Origin: Gonatopus flavifemur | Lineage: Eukaryota > Arthropoda > Insecta > Hymenoptera > Dryinidae | Direction: 5' to 3' | Assembly (NCBI GenBank): GCA_018340375.1 | Contig: JAFFJZ010000007.1 | Location: forward strand, 8,866,001 to 8,930,000 | Length of the DNA stretch: 64,000 nt | Shown: one piece after another, positions 50,587 to 62,713 of the stretch | How positions within the stretch are numbered: position 1 is the first letter of the stretch | Layout of the letters: each line of letters begins with the position of its first letter | Notes under the pieces: generated by a model | Databases searched by the model: none | What the model saw: the letters and a program-made list of their open reading frames with translations, nothing else | What the model was told of the DNA's origin: nothing | Translations under genes and position numbers: made by a program

Positions 50587-52560
50587 CTATGAGGTCGTCC
50601 CCTGTTCCTGGCAGGTTTTCATTAAACTCAATTCATTTCCGGTTTCCGGAATGTGAAAGTCATGTTCAGTCTGATATTGTTGTAAAATCGCATAAAACTC
50701 AGGATTACATCTCACACACCTCTGATTACATTCACAATTTTTAATCTTCAACAGATTTCTTATTACTCCGATGTGATGCGTACCATTTAATGCATACTTC
50801 ACACATGATGAATTCGTGCGTGTTTTTCTTTTATATGACTGAGATACGTACAGAATTTCTTTTTTCAACAGTTTATGAAATGAATACACATTCATCAAAG
50901 GGATTAGATTCCTTTCCAGAGTCATACGTATTGCATCTGGTAGGATTGTCAGTTTTTCAAGTTCCCCTATCACATACGTTTTTTCAAAAATCATTTCCGA
51001 CTTCATTTTGTCATGCTTAGAATTCAATCGCGTGCAGAAATCATGTACTGGACTTTGCGGTCTTAGAAATTTCAATTTTATTTCACTCGATTGCGTTATT
51101 AAATTTATCGCGAAACATATTTGTGATTGTGAATATCGGGTATCATGTATCAAGTTTTCCAGTTTTCCATTGAGATTCTCGAAAGGAAAGCAAGATGTAA
51201 CCCATAAAGGACCAAAATCTTAAACCACCAGTGGGAGATGAAGAATGTTATGAAGGTTGCAGGTCATATGCTCTAAGCCGTATAAGTCCTCAAATTCTGA
51301 AACATATTTTCCAAGTACTTGTGACGCATTTTGGATATCTTCATTAGATATTGAAGTCTGATTCAGAAGAAACAGGCCATATACCAACAATTCATGGTGA
51401 TCAAAATACTCATCTGTCTTGATGTCACATAGGATTGGAATAGAGTAATAGAACAACCATGCCTTAAACTCTGAAGCTCTCCAGTAGTTGAATTCTGAAA
51501 TCGATCGTGGGAATCTGGCGATAGACGAAAGCGGTTTGATAGCAGAAAGTCTGTCGTTCACCAAATTAATGTGTTCGTACAAAGAAAAATCTTCGATGCT
51601 GTATTTCGAATCAAACTACAAGACCCCCAATTTCTTAACGACCCCCGAATAAACACAGTGCTCAACATCTATGGCAGTTTTGGCAGCCATATTCGCCGTT
51701 GAATTGTTTCATGTTCAGAAATTTCGCTTTTGCAGGCAGGTCGCACGTTCCACATATAACAATACCCCTGATTATTTGTGATACATTAGTATCAGCAATA
51801 TTAACTTCTATTCCACGATACCATTGGTCTAATTCTTCGCAAAATGGCATGAGGAACATATTCGCTTTATGGTATTCTGGCCCAAAGCATAAGCCTGCGA
51901 GTATAATATTTTCTTCCTTTGTTCGTTGTGTGTACGGTAATTCATCAATCATAAAGTACAATGACCGTATGCTCAATTTTGATGATTTAAATACCTGTAT
52001 GCCATCACTGTTCCAAGTCAATGAAATGTTATTAAGGTCCGATAAAATTTTATCATTTGTTCGCAGTTCTTTGCATACTTTGCTGTCATAAATGTCCTCA
52101 TAATTCTCAATGTTTTCCTTATTCCGAGTGGATCGAAAGCTCAACTCTTCTGAAAATCCAGGTCGTTCGAATAATGTTCTTAGTTGAGGAATAATTGGCA
52201 TTTGTAGAAAATAATTTGTTTCCGTATTTTCATAACAATTTGGACATTGCGTATCTATAGTTTCTAATCTCGCGTAGCAATTCGTTCAATAATAATGTCT
52301 AATAGGTGGATTTTGCATTGTAAGGAAGTACTTTTTGAACATATATAACGTCTTTTTACAATAGTTGGGTGCAATGCAGTGCGCAGATATTACTTACGAT
52401 ATGTCTGCCAGGCAGGCCATCGTTATTTTGTGACGGAGAAATATTGTTGAAATACTCAAAATACTTTCGGCGATTGTTATAGGACTTCCAGGATATGAGG
52501 GTTAATTATTATAATCATCGTCTGTTCCATCTGAGTCATCTGAGGCAAATGTGTTGTCGG
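50587..52560 (-). pseudogene. EnSpm/CACTA-type transposase relic
   Basis: Pieces of a large transposase in family order. There is an acidic serine-rich stretch (52700-52502). Then comes ESILSISTIFLRHKI and a Cys/His part (HCIAPNYC, CPNC). The catalytic region follows, with WNSDGIQVFKSSKLSIRSLY, ELPYTQRTKEENIILAGLCFG and CGTCDLPAKAKFLNMKQFNG. The C-terminal region has WRASEFKAWLFYYSIPIL, DLYGLEHMTCNLHNILHLP, GPLWVTSCFPFENLNGKL and a Cys-rich end. Stops interrupt at about 52405, 52290, 51662 and 51220, and there is a frameshift between 51662 and 51582. No terminal repeats were found. The family call rests on motif recognition. Confidence 0.72.
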
Positions 52561-53021
52561 GAGAATCAACCGTATCTGAAGTGAGTTCATTTGAATCATC
52601 AGATTGAGAACTATTCGTTTCGGAAGAGTCCGAAGTGAGTTGACTTGAATTGTGCCCGTGTTCATTTCCACTACTCACAGAAGATCTTGTACCTTTTGAC
52701 GAAGATGATTCTACTTTAACAACAATGTTGACAAAAATGCAGAAAATATCCAACATAATCAGAATAACTTTTTTTATAATATGAATAATTCTTCTCATCA
52801 TAATTCATGTCTGATGTTTGTATTATTGAAACAAGAAGGTACATGTGCTCAAACTGTGAATTAAGATCATAATACTGGTGAATTGAAACTACGCACCTCA
52901 TAAAAATGGCCTTTTGCCTTCATGGCTTCTGTCTGGAAAACACAAACCTCCATAAAAGTTGAACGTTCCTAGAGATGTGTGTTGTTTTGAGGTGGCATGC
53001 CATTGTTGATGAAAATACCAG
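52561..53021. other. Flank of the EnSpm relic and of the giant palindrome
   Basis: It includes the acidic N-terminal stretch of the relic on the minus strand up to about 52800. The remaining 200 bases show no feature. The palindrome starts at 53022. Confidence 0.35.
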
Positions 53022-53679
53022 TTTTATGACATTCATGCATATCACGTTATGAATTCATTTCATTCCAGTAGAAAGCAATTTTTACAACGCCCAACATTTG
53101 CACCACCGCCATTATTCGAAGTTTCAAATTTTCGGATGAAAAGAATTGTATTACCCACTGAGGGAATTTTCGGCTAGGAATATACCAAATTTGCTATTCA
53201 ACTTCAAGAATTTCTGGGTTATAATTCGAAATCAGCGAACTCAAAAATACCAGAACACTCAACTCTTATCTTCCCCAAGAAAACAAGAATATTCAAGGTG
53301 GAATTACATGATGGAAAAGTTCTACAATATTTTTTTACATAATTCTTCAAACAGATTTGAGGGTTGCTACTAGCATTGCAAGGTAGTTGTCTGGTAACTT
53401 GTACGTTTTTTTGGACTTTTTTCGGAGATTTGTTTTGGGGGAAAATAGAATTGGATCAGTTTGATGCTTTGATACATTACACAGGCGCAAAAAAAATAAT
53501 TTTCATGAACCAGAGGGTAGACCCCGCTTTTCTCAAGTTTTGGAGGGTGCTAAAACCGAATATCATTATAGAAAATTTTTTCTATTGGCCATTTTCCCGT
53601 TACCACACCCTCACCCTTCCCTGGGGATTGGAATTTCGGTTTTTATGCAGAGTTGAGATAGATGTGTATTCCTACAATT

Positions 53680-54040
53680 TTTGGCCCGTGGAAGCCGATA
53701 ATGACCACAAAAAATGAATCTAATCCGTCTCCCACCTGCTAGCACCCCCTTACTCCCCTCTGAAAGGGGTGCAAAGTTGAATTGTCATCTAAAGTTGAGA
53801 ACAGGAAATGACTACAAAAAATGAATAAGATATCTACCTCCCTCCTTAGCAGCCCCTTACTACCCCCTGGAAAGGGCTGAAATTTCAGTTTTTATGCAAT
53901 GTTGAGATGAAAGTGGGATTGCATGGTTTCTTGGTCGTCACAACAAGAAAGAAGTACAAAAAATGAATAAGCCTTTTCTCTCCCTCCCTAGCAGCCCCTT
54001 ACTAACCCCTGAAAAGGGCTAGAATTCCAATTTTTGTGGG
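53680..54040. repeat. Tandem units in the left arm of the giant palindrome
   Basis: About three imperfect units of 110-190 bp, each with ACNACAAAAAATGAATAAG, CTAGCAGCCCCTTAC and a GAAAGGGCT word. Confidence 0.65.
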
Positions 54041-56749
54041 CAGTTCCATTTCGAATCGACCGGTCCATTCTGGTCATGATTTTATTTTTCAATGAAACCT
54101 GGATATATTGTTTTTTGGTCGATTTCATGAGACCCGTACTTTTTCTTTGGGCTGAAGAAAAATTGGTTCGTGATTCATCGGGATTTTTGTTTTGAGGGTG
54201 AGAATTGATTTTTCCCGTTGATGAGATGCACTTTTTTTTCAAACTTCCATAACTTTGTCGAAAATCAACCAATTTTGATGGATTTTTTGTCAAATCATTG
54301 TGAAAGTCCCTACTCTTGAACAAGCGTAACCGGAAAGGATTATTCATAGTCATTAATTATTTATTCAACAATAAACAAAGAGTCAGAAATTTTTTCAAAA
54401 TTCAATATTTCAAAAACAGTTTTTTATTTTTGAAGAAAATTTATTCTGCTCAAAGGAGAGAGTTTGAGTTCTATTCTGGTCAAGTGCTAAGTAGCTGAAT
54501 TTTTTTTTTGGAATTATGATTTTTTGAAAAAAAAGGTGTCTTTCCCGTTACGCCAGGGTTATCTTTCATATATAACTCAGCATTGAGGTGATCCAAATTT
54601 CCGGTATTTTTTTTTCCTTCGGTGGTTAACTGGAATATGGAAATTTGTGATGGAAAACACATTCTCGATTTTTTTAAGAATTTTTGGAAAAGACTCAGGG
54701 GTCGCTGACGTCGCCAGGAGATGGAAATTGGCATGTACGTGAATTTGATTTCATTTTCATATGACACGAGAATATTCTTGTGTTGAATCCTATGGCATAT
54801 TATAGCTGCATTGTTGGGCTATTTCCATGAACTCTTCCGATGGAAAAAATTTCTATTTGTCCACTGTCTTGATTTGCTCAAATTTTGGAAGAAATAAAAA
54901 TTCAAAAGGCCCAACAAGTCATTGTATGTGAGTCAATGCAAATCTTTTTCATAGCGAAATTAGCTCTTTGGTCTGAATTTCTTTTTCCCCTTGTCCATAC
55001 ATCCCAATACCCCACCTAGGTGGCGCTAAAGTTGTTCAAATGTTACCGAAAACAGAATTTTCACCATCATGGGTGGATTTCATGAAGAGATTCCAGTTTT
55101 TCACGTGGTTTTCAAGAGGGAAACATACTTTTTACAATGAAACAACATCGATTTGAGGAAAAGGAATAGAAAACACAAATTCAAAAAAAATATTTTTACC
55201 CCACGTCACAAAACTTTCCTTTTCAGGAAAATCAACATCATTCTCTGCTCATAATCTAAATTTGCATTTAAATTTATTCACTGGGCACGAGTGACATTCT
55301 TGAAAATATTCAGGCAGAATTGAAGGTTTTGTGGGAATGTCAATGAAGACCGTGAAGTGAGATGAATAAATGAGGCAACAAAAACATGCCAACACAACGC
55401 AAACAGAATCATTGGGTAAGTCGTGTTATATAGATGTGTGATTTACGATTGGTTATACAGAATCAAATATCAGTTCCAATGTAATTGAATTTGAATTTAA
55501 AGTGCTGGAGCGAAATTATAGCATGGAATTGGATTGATTTTCCTGGAAAGGAAAGTTTTGTGACGTGGGTGGAAAATATTTTTCTCAAATTTGTGTTCTC
55601 TATTTCTTTTTCTCGAATCGATGTTTTATCATTGGAAAAAGTATGTTTTTCTCTTCAAAAACTCGTGAAAGACTGTAATTTCTTCATGAAATTTACTCGT
55701 GATGGTGAAAATTCTGTTTTCGGTAACATTTGAACGACTGTAGTGCCACCTAGGTGAGGTATTGGAATGTATGGACAAAGGGAAAAAGAAATTCAGACCA
55801 AAGAGCTAATTTCGCTATGAAAAAGATTTGCATTGACTCACATACAATGACTTGTTGGGCCTTTTGAATTTTTATTCCTTTCAAAATTTGAGCAAATCAA
55901 GACCCGAACGCTAACCAAATCGAAATTTTTTTCATCGGAAGAATTCATGGAAATAGCCCAACAATGCAGCTATAATATGTCATAGAATTCAACACAAGAA
56001 TATTCTCGTGTCATATGAAAATAAAATCAAATTCACGTACATGCCAATTTTCATCTTCTCGCGACGTGAGCGACCCCTGAGGCTTTTCCAAAAATTCTTA
56101 AAAAAATCGAGAATGCGTTTTCCATCACAAATTTCCATATTCCAGTTAACCACCGAAGAAAAAAAACATGACGGAAATTTGGATCACCTTAATGCTGAGT
56201 TATATATGAAAGAGAACCCTGGCGTAACGGGAAAGACACCTTTTTTTCAAAAAATCATAATTTCTAAATAAAAAATTTAGCTCCTTAGCACTTGACCAGA
56301 ATAGAGTTCAAACTCTCTACTTCGAGCAGGATAAATTTCCTTCAGAAATAAAGAACTGTTTTTGAAATATTGAATTTTGAAAAAATTTCTGACTTTTTGT
56401 TTATTGTTGAATAAATAATTAATGACTATGAATAATCCTTTCCGGTTACGCTTGTTCAAAAGTAGGGACTTTCACAATGATTTGACAAAAAATCCATCAA
56501 AATTGGTTGATTTTTGACAAAGTTATGTAAGTTTGAAAAAAAAGTGCATCTCATCAACGGGAAAAATCATACTTCACCCCCAAAACAAAAATCCCGATAA
56601 ATCGCGAACCAATTTTTTTTCAGCCAAAAGAAAAAATACGGGTCTTATGAAATCGACCAAAAAACAATATATCTAAGTTCCATTGAAGAATAAAATCATG
56701 ACCAGAATGGACCGCTCGATTTGAAATGGAAATGGCCTAATGCAAAATC

Positions 56750-57660
56750 AAGATTGACGTGTATTACTATGTTTTTTAGCCCGCCGAAACCAAGAATGGT
56801 CACAAAAAGTGAATCAGACCCCTCTTTTACCCGCTAGCACTCCTCCACTTCATTCCGAGGGTGATTGAATTTCGACTCTCCATAAGAACTTGGGATTTAT
56901 GTGTAATTTATGTCTTCCAGAGCACTGAAACCGAATTATGATTCCGGTAAAAATCATCATCCTATTCATATTTCATCTGTTCACATTTCCAACATGGCAT
57001 TTCATTTCAAACACAATATTCAAACTTCCATATGGATCTTGCTGGGTTCTTTCAAATAATCTTGGAGAGTTTTTGGGAGTACTTGAGGGATCTAACGTTA
57101 TATTTGAGGTCATATTCGGCTTCAGTGTCTCCAAAACCGTAACAATACACATCCATCTCAACCTTGCATGAAAATTGAAATTTCAGCCCATTCTATGGGT
57201 AGCAAGGAAGTGCCAACAAGTGACAGTGGGGTCTAATTCACTTTTTGATATCATTTTCAGTTTCAGCAAGTCAAAAAACATGGTCATACATATCAATCTC
57301 AACCTTGCATTAGAAATGGAACTTTAGCACTTTTCAAGGGGTAGTGAGGGGCTGATAAAGAGGGACAGAGGGGTCTGATTCATTTCTTGTGGTTATTTTA
57401 TGTTCCAGCGGCCAAGAAAACATACAAATCCACATTCATCTCAACTTTGGATGACAATTCTACTTTGCATCCCTTTCAGGGGGGAGTAAAGGGGTGCTAG
57501 CAAGTGGGAGACGGATTAGATTCATTTTTTGTGGTCATTATCGGCTTCCACGGGCCAAAAATTTTAGAAATACACATCCATCTCAACTCTGCATAAAAAC
57601 CGAAATTCCAATCCCCAGGGAAGGGTGAGGGGGTGGTAACGGGAAAATGGCCAATAGAAA
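56750..57660. repeat. Expanded tandem units in the right arm
   Basis: At least four units of roughly 150-180 bp contain CATCCATCTCAACNTTGCAT, GGGTAGNAAGG and GATTCATTTNTTGTGGT, the complement of the left-arm units. The higher copy number here accounts for the arm asymmetry. Confidence 0.65.
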
Positions 57661-58441
57661 AAATTTTCTATAATGATATTCGGTTTCAGTGCCCTCCAAA
57701 ACTTGAGAAAAGCGGGGTCTACCCTCTGGTTCATGAAAATTATTTTTTTTTGTGCCCGTGTAATGTATCAAAGCATCAAACTGATCCAATTCTATTTTCC
57801 TCCAAAACAAATCTCCGAAAAAAGTCCAAAAAAACGTGCAAGTTACCAGACTACTACGTTGCAATGCTAGTAGCAACCCTCAAATCTGTTTGAAGAATTA
57901 TGTAAAAAAATATTGTAGAACTTTTCCATCATGTAATTCCACCTTGAATATTCTTGTTTTCTTGGGGAAGATAAGAGTCGAGTGTTCTGGTATTTTTGAG
58001 TTCGCTGATTTCGGATTACAACTCAGGAATTCTTGAAGTTGAATAGCAAATTTCGTATATTCCTAGCCGAAAATTCCCTCAGTGGGTAATACAATTCTTT
58101 TCATACGAAAATTTGAAACTTCGAATAATGGCGGTGGTGCAAATGTTGGGCGTAGTCAAAATTGCTTTCTACTGGAATGAAATGAATTCATAACGTGATA
58201 TGCATGAATGTCATAAAAGAATTCGGTCATAATAACTCAAGTTTGGTAACTATAACCAAAGTTCTTGGTCATGACTCTGTATGTCGGTAATTATAATAAA
58301 ATATTTATTCCACCATATTCAACCATCAGATCTGGTGACTATTACCAAATGCTGAAGACTTTAACTGAATCTTTTTCTCAGTGAAGGTTTCAAGATAGAG
58401 CCAATCTAATAACAATCATGGTAGGATTTTGGTTTGGGTCC

Positions 58442-58545
58442 CCAAGAGAACGCAAACCTCCAAATACGTCCAACAGACGTACTTGAGCCTCCTTGGACGT
58501 CTAGTACGTCTATTGGACGTTCTTGGAGATTTGTGTTCTCTTGGG
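58442..58545. repeat. Hairpin MITE
   Basis: CCCAAGAGAACGCAAACCTC pairs with GAGATTTGTGTTCTCTTGGG. ACGTCCAACAGACGTAC pairs with GTACGTCTATTGGACGT. 104 bp. Confidence 0.8.
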
Positions 58546-58550
58546 ATTCC

Positions 58551-58663
58551 CTAACAGCACAAAGTTTTTTGGACGTTTTCAAAACGTTCTGTGGATGTTT
58601 TCGAAACATTCAGACGTTCTTAGAACGTTTTAAAAACCTCCGGGTGCTGTCAGGATACACACT
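58551..58663. repeat. Hairpin MITE adjacent to the previous one
   Basis: Ends CTAACAGCACAAAGTT and GGAGGTTTTT complement ...GGGTGCTGTCAG. Inner words ACGTTTTCAAAACGT and GAACGTTTTAAAAACC. 113 bp. Confidence 0.7.
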
Positions 58664-58667
58664 CGAA

Positions 58668-58967
58668 AAACTGATTAGTTGGTACAACTGAAAAATTTTT
58701 AGTTGTTCTACTGTAGTTGTTGCGACCATTTTCTTTCGTTAGAGACACTATTAATAAAGTTGCTACAACTAAACATGTTGATGAAATTCATATAGTTGTG
58801 GCAACTACATGGATTTAGTTAAAGATTTAGTTAGCTCCATCATTTCTTAGAGTGTATGTGAAAATATTTTTTTTGGTTACTACAACTGAAAAAATATAGT
58901 TGATGTCGTATTTCACTAAAAAATATAGTGGATTTATGATTGTGACAACTGAAAATTTTTCTCAGTG
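58668..58967. repeat. MITE with AGTTGTNNCAACT words
   Basis: Starts CACACTCGAAAAACTGATTAG after TA and ends GACAACTGAAAATTTTTCTC then AGTG. Interior words include TAGTTGTGGCAACTAC and GTTGCTACAACTAAAC. Confidence 0.7.
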
Positions 58968-59333
58968 CAGGATGTCTAGCAAAGTCCCGCTGCAAATTTC
59001 CTAATGGACCAAATTGTAACTCCCCGAGTTTCCGCTCGGTACCTTGGTGGCGGGTCAGGTTCCCACTCGGGTCTCCAGTCAGCATGCAAATTTGGGAATC
59101 TTGTCCATCCGGGGATTTGTAGCTGATAGTATTGCAGCGTCTCAAAGCTAACACCATTTCTAACACTGCCGCGAGACTGTAATCAATGCCATTCCAAAAT
59201 TTCTATGCACGTCCTGTCAAACTCTGGGCAGATTTTTATCTAGGCTGTTTCCATTCTTCCGTTTGATCCTGTTTTCTTGCACGGGTAGTGAGTTATAAAA
59301 AAATATGTAGGTATTCAGTATAAAAGTGGAAAA
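58968..59333. other. Intergenic, short GC-rich stretch
   Basis: 58980-59170 is richer in G+C (GGTGGCGGGTCAGGTTCCCA) and contains ATGCAAATTTG. No RNA gene or coding exon could be established. Confidence 0.3.
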
Positions 59334-59424
59334 CTAACTAGCAGCGTCGTTCTCGCTGTCATCCACATCCGTGTTTGATGGTGTGCGTTCAATCGGATTA
59401 TCATTGTCCATTGTTGCATTATCA
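59334..59424 (-). CDS. Possible terminal exon of an unidentified minus-strand gene
   Basis: After a strong acceptor (TTTTTCATTCCAG), the frame encodes DNATMDNDNPIERTPSNT then DVDDSEN and stops at TAG (59334-59336). The 29 residues are acidic and low in complexity, like many C-terminal tails. A candidate upstream exon at 60279-60342 (YSEADGKKKRTCAERNIELN) has splice sites, but its phase does not fit directly. Function unknown; chance remains possible. Confidence 0.3.
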
Positions 59425-59654
59425 CTGGAATGAAAAACATAATACGTTTCTCAAGATCCATTCATGATTTATGAAGCATACGAAAAATTATATACAGTGA
59501 ACTACGCGATTGCTTGCCCCATGCAGCGATTGGTCTTTGATTGAAAATTAGGGTAATGAACTATAAATGGAGTGTGAAATAAAGGCTCTTCCATACATTA
59601 TGTAAGATAATTCCACATTGAGAGGAATTTGGAGTTGAATTTTCTATGTGACCT

Positions 59655-59793
59655 TAGGAATGGAGGAACGTACCGACTTCTAATGAAATTTATTGTCAAA
59701 CATTGTGAATTTGATAAGGGGTTGTCATTTCACAGTAAATTTCAACCGATTATAGTGAATTTCATCAGAAGTCAGTATGTTCCTCCATTCCTA
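59655..59793. repeat. Palindromic MITE, TAGGAATGGAGGAAC ends
   Basis: TAGGAATGGAGGAACGTACC pairs with its near-complement ending CCATTCCTA. About 40-bp arms, 139 bp. It shares its right TA with the next element. Confidence 0.8.
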
Positions 59794-60265
59794 CACTCAG
59801 AAAAATGATCTTCTTATCATAAGACGGCAACCGTTTCAAACACACTCCGTTTCACTGATGAAACGGAGTCGTTTCGTCGTTAGAATGAGCCGTTTCAAGA
59901 AAATACTTGCACAGTTTCATGAACAGACGGAAATTGTCTACTCTTGAAATCAATCCCGTCTTGTCGCAAGACTCAAACATTTCACGACAAGAAGGTGTTT
60001 CTCTTGCTCTTTCTCTCAGATTTGCTTCCAAGAACGCTTCATTACCGTCTATTAATTTTCCGTCTTATTACTAAAAAGCAGCCCGTTCTCCCATGAAAAG
60101 GATTCCTTTTACTACCAAAAGGAATCGTTTGTTCATGAAATGGGATTGTTTAAGACGATTCCCGTCTTGTGGTAAAACGGTTTTCTGTTTCAAAATATTT
60201 CGAAACGGGATCCCTCTTATGATTATGCAACCTCGTCTCATCATTACGCGATATTTTTTTGAGTG
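59794..60265. repeat. MITE with CGTTTC/GAAACG words, CACTCAGAAAAAT ends
   Basis: CACTCAGAAAAATGATC and GCGATATTTTTTTGAGTG bound it, with TA on both sides. The interior alternates CCGTTTCA and GAAACGG words and CATTACG/CGTCTTA words. 472 bp. Confidence 0.75.
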
Positions 60266-60649
60266 TAAGATTACATACTAAATTCAACTCTATATTTCTC
60301 TCAGCGCATGTTCGTTTCTTTTTCCCATCAGCTTCAGAGTAACTGAGAGTGACAAAGAGGCAAGTAATCAAATGTTTCCCTCATTTATAGACGATTTCTG
60401 AATATGAAGCCAGAGCCTATGCATAAGGACTTGATCACACGTCTATGATATCGCATGCAAAACCACGCAAGGCAAGAGAAGGCGTTTGATACCCCTTTAT
60501 CCTTATTTTCAGACAGAATTGGGAAGTTTTTCAAAATACGTACTTCCTCACACAGAGAATGTCCAAATAAAATCCTGCGACATTTCAAGAACGTCGCACA
60601 GTGGGGCCAAATGCCAAAAAGCTGGACGAAATTATAAGGGGCTCTCAAA

Positions 60650-61490
60650 TTCGCTTGCGACTTCGTACTCGGGAAGTTTATGGGGTCACTGATTACGAAT
60701 CCGTGGTCAGAATTTCAAAATTCGAAATGGCGGATCCAATATGGCGGACGAAAATTGAAAGAAACCATCGGATTTTCTTCAAACTTGGTGATCAGGGGTT
60801 TTTGGGGTCGCTGATTACGAATCTGCTGTTTGAGTTCCAAAATTCAAAATGGCGAATCCAATATGGCGGACGAAAATTTTAAAAATCATCGGATTCTCCT
60901 CAAATTGGGTACCCAACGGTTTTTGGGGTCGCTGATTACGGATCCGTTGTTCTCATTTCGAAATTCAAAATGGCGGATCCAATATGGTGGACGAAAATTG
61001 GAAGAAATCATCGGATTTTTTTCAAATTTGGTGATCAGGGGTTTTCGGGGTCGCTGATTACGAATCCGCTGTCTGAGTTCCCAAATTCAGAATGGCGAAT
61101 CCAATGAGGTGGACGAAAATTGAAAAAATTATCGGATTCTTTTCAAATTGGGTACCCAGGGATTTTTGGGGTCGCTGATTACAAATCCGTTGTCTGCATT
61201 TCGAAATTCGGAATGGCGGATCCAATATGGTGGAATAAAATCGAGAAGATCATCGGATTTTCTTCAAACTCGGCATCCAGGAGTTTTTGGGGTCACCAAT
61301 TACGAATCCGTTGTCAAAATTTTGAAATTCAGAATGGCGGATCCAATATGGTGGACAAAAATTAAGAAAATCATCGCATTTTCTTCAAACTCGGTACTCA
61401 GGGGTTTCTGTGGTCGCTGATTACGAATCCACGGTCTGAAATTCAAAATTCAAAATAACGGACCCAATATAGCGGACGAAAATTGAAGGC
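60650..61490. repeat. Minisatellite, 121-122-bp monomer, about 7 copies
   Basis: GGTCGCTGATTACGAATCC recurs at 60685, 60807, 60928, 61050, 61171, 61292 and 61413, i.e. every 121-122 bp. Each unit also has AAAATGGCGGATCCAATATG, GGACGAAAATTGAA and CATCGGATTTTCTTC. The period is not a multiple of three, so the open frames across it are incidental. Confidence 0.92.
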
Positions 61491-62713
61491 CTGGATTTAA
61501 TAACTCGCTGAGCGCTCGAAAACATGAAAAAGTATTGTCCAAGCTATAATTTTTAGCGTGAAAAAAAAAGTTGGAATTTCGAAAAACAAAAAATACTGGG
61601 TGATAGGTCTTGAAAAATCAACCCAAGTCTCTATTTGTCATTCTTTTCTAGGATCGATAGTTTTGATGAAAAAAAAATAAAATTGCACATTTTTTTCTAC
61701 CTTAAATCATTATTTTCCAACATTAAATTCGTTCGATCTCATTCATTTTTCAAAGAATCAAAATAAAACTTACAGATTCTGATTCGTGAAATTCCAAGGA
61801 AGACGACAGTGTTTGAAAAAATTGTAAAAGTTAATAACAAATGATTGATTTTTTAATCCGAAGTGAAACTCATGTTTTCCACGCTTTGCATTGAAAAAGT
61901 GGTGGGTGAAGTATGAGCTACAAAAAACTTCCAGCGACAAAGTTGTTCGCTAGTGTATGGACTAACTTTGTGGAAAATTTCAAGTCGATTGGGTTATTAC
62001 TTTGGAAAATACAGCGATTTATTTACAAGCGCGTAACCCTTATTAGTGATAATTCTCACGTAGTTGCAGGTTGAATATGAGAGGCTACACGAAACATCAT
62101 GTCCACCCGACTTTTCACCGTAAGTTTATATTTCTTGAGTTGGAGAATCCAAATATCGAACTACTTCTGCAAAATTCATGTCCCATTCTGAGTTATAAAC
62201 AATTTGATTGTTCAAGACGTGTTTATACCAAAAAGTTCGGTATTTGGGGAGGATAATCGTTCGGGTACAAAAAGTTCTGCATTTCTCGGGGAGAGATTAT
62301 CTATTCAACTCTTTTCTCAATATTTATTTGGATCATTCATTTGAATAATTCATCAAGAGTCGAGTGTATAATTTTTCAATTTTTATTACAAAACCTTTAC
62401 TTTGTCGCTATTTCTGTGCTAAAACAACATTACAAAACTACGAGGATGAAAATCGTTTCAATTTTTCGACCCGGGTGAGGGAGTAGGAGAAGGCTGATCG
62501 GATTCATTTGTTTCAAAACACACGTGTCCGATGTTCCGGTGCTTTGTTTATGATTTTGAAGATTCAACTGCTTAGTGACGTTATAGATGTGTTTTATTGT
62601 GCAGTTTGTTATGTACAACGTGCATCATTGAAGAAATATAATCCGTTATCGATACAATATTTGAATCTGTCGTAATACTTTATTGTTATCCATTATATTA
62701 TCGTTGGTGAAAA
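61491..62713. other. Intergenic / upstream of the right-edge gene
   Basis: AT-rich, no repeat or gene recognised. The part nearest 62714 is the presumed promoter and 5' UTR of the next gene. Confidence 0.35.

Larger units (their letters stand above)
53022..58218. repeat. Giant inverted repeat (foldback structure)
   Basis: The left arm begins TTTTATGACATTCATGCATA at 53022 and the right arm ends with its exact complement at 58218. Matching blocks run the whole way in: CCCACTGAGGGAATTTTCGG at 53155 against its complement near 58080; AACTTGTACGTTTTTTTGGA near 53397 against the complement near 57835; CACCTAGGTGGCG near 55014 against GCCACCTAGGTG near 55745; and finally CACGTCACAAAACTTTCC near 55205 against its complement near 55555. 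Arms are about 2.25 and 2.7 kb with a spacer of about 200 bp (55275-55485). The length difference comes from extra tandem units in the right arm. No long open frame crosses it and no target duplication was seen. Confidence 0.92.

Noticed and set aside
53146..57893. Several open frames of 60-120 codons in the giant palindrome
   Set aside because: They appear as mirror pairs in both arms, have different frames broken at arm differences, and show no motif.
60601..61420. Overlapping open frames across the minisatellite
   Set aside because: They follow the 121-122-bp period, which is not a multiple of three, so they are by-products of the repeat.
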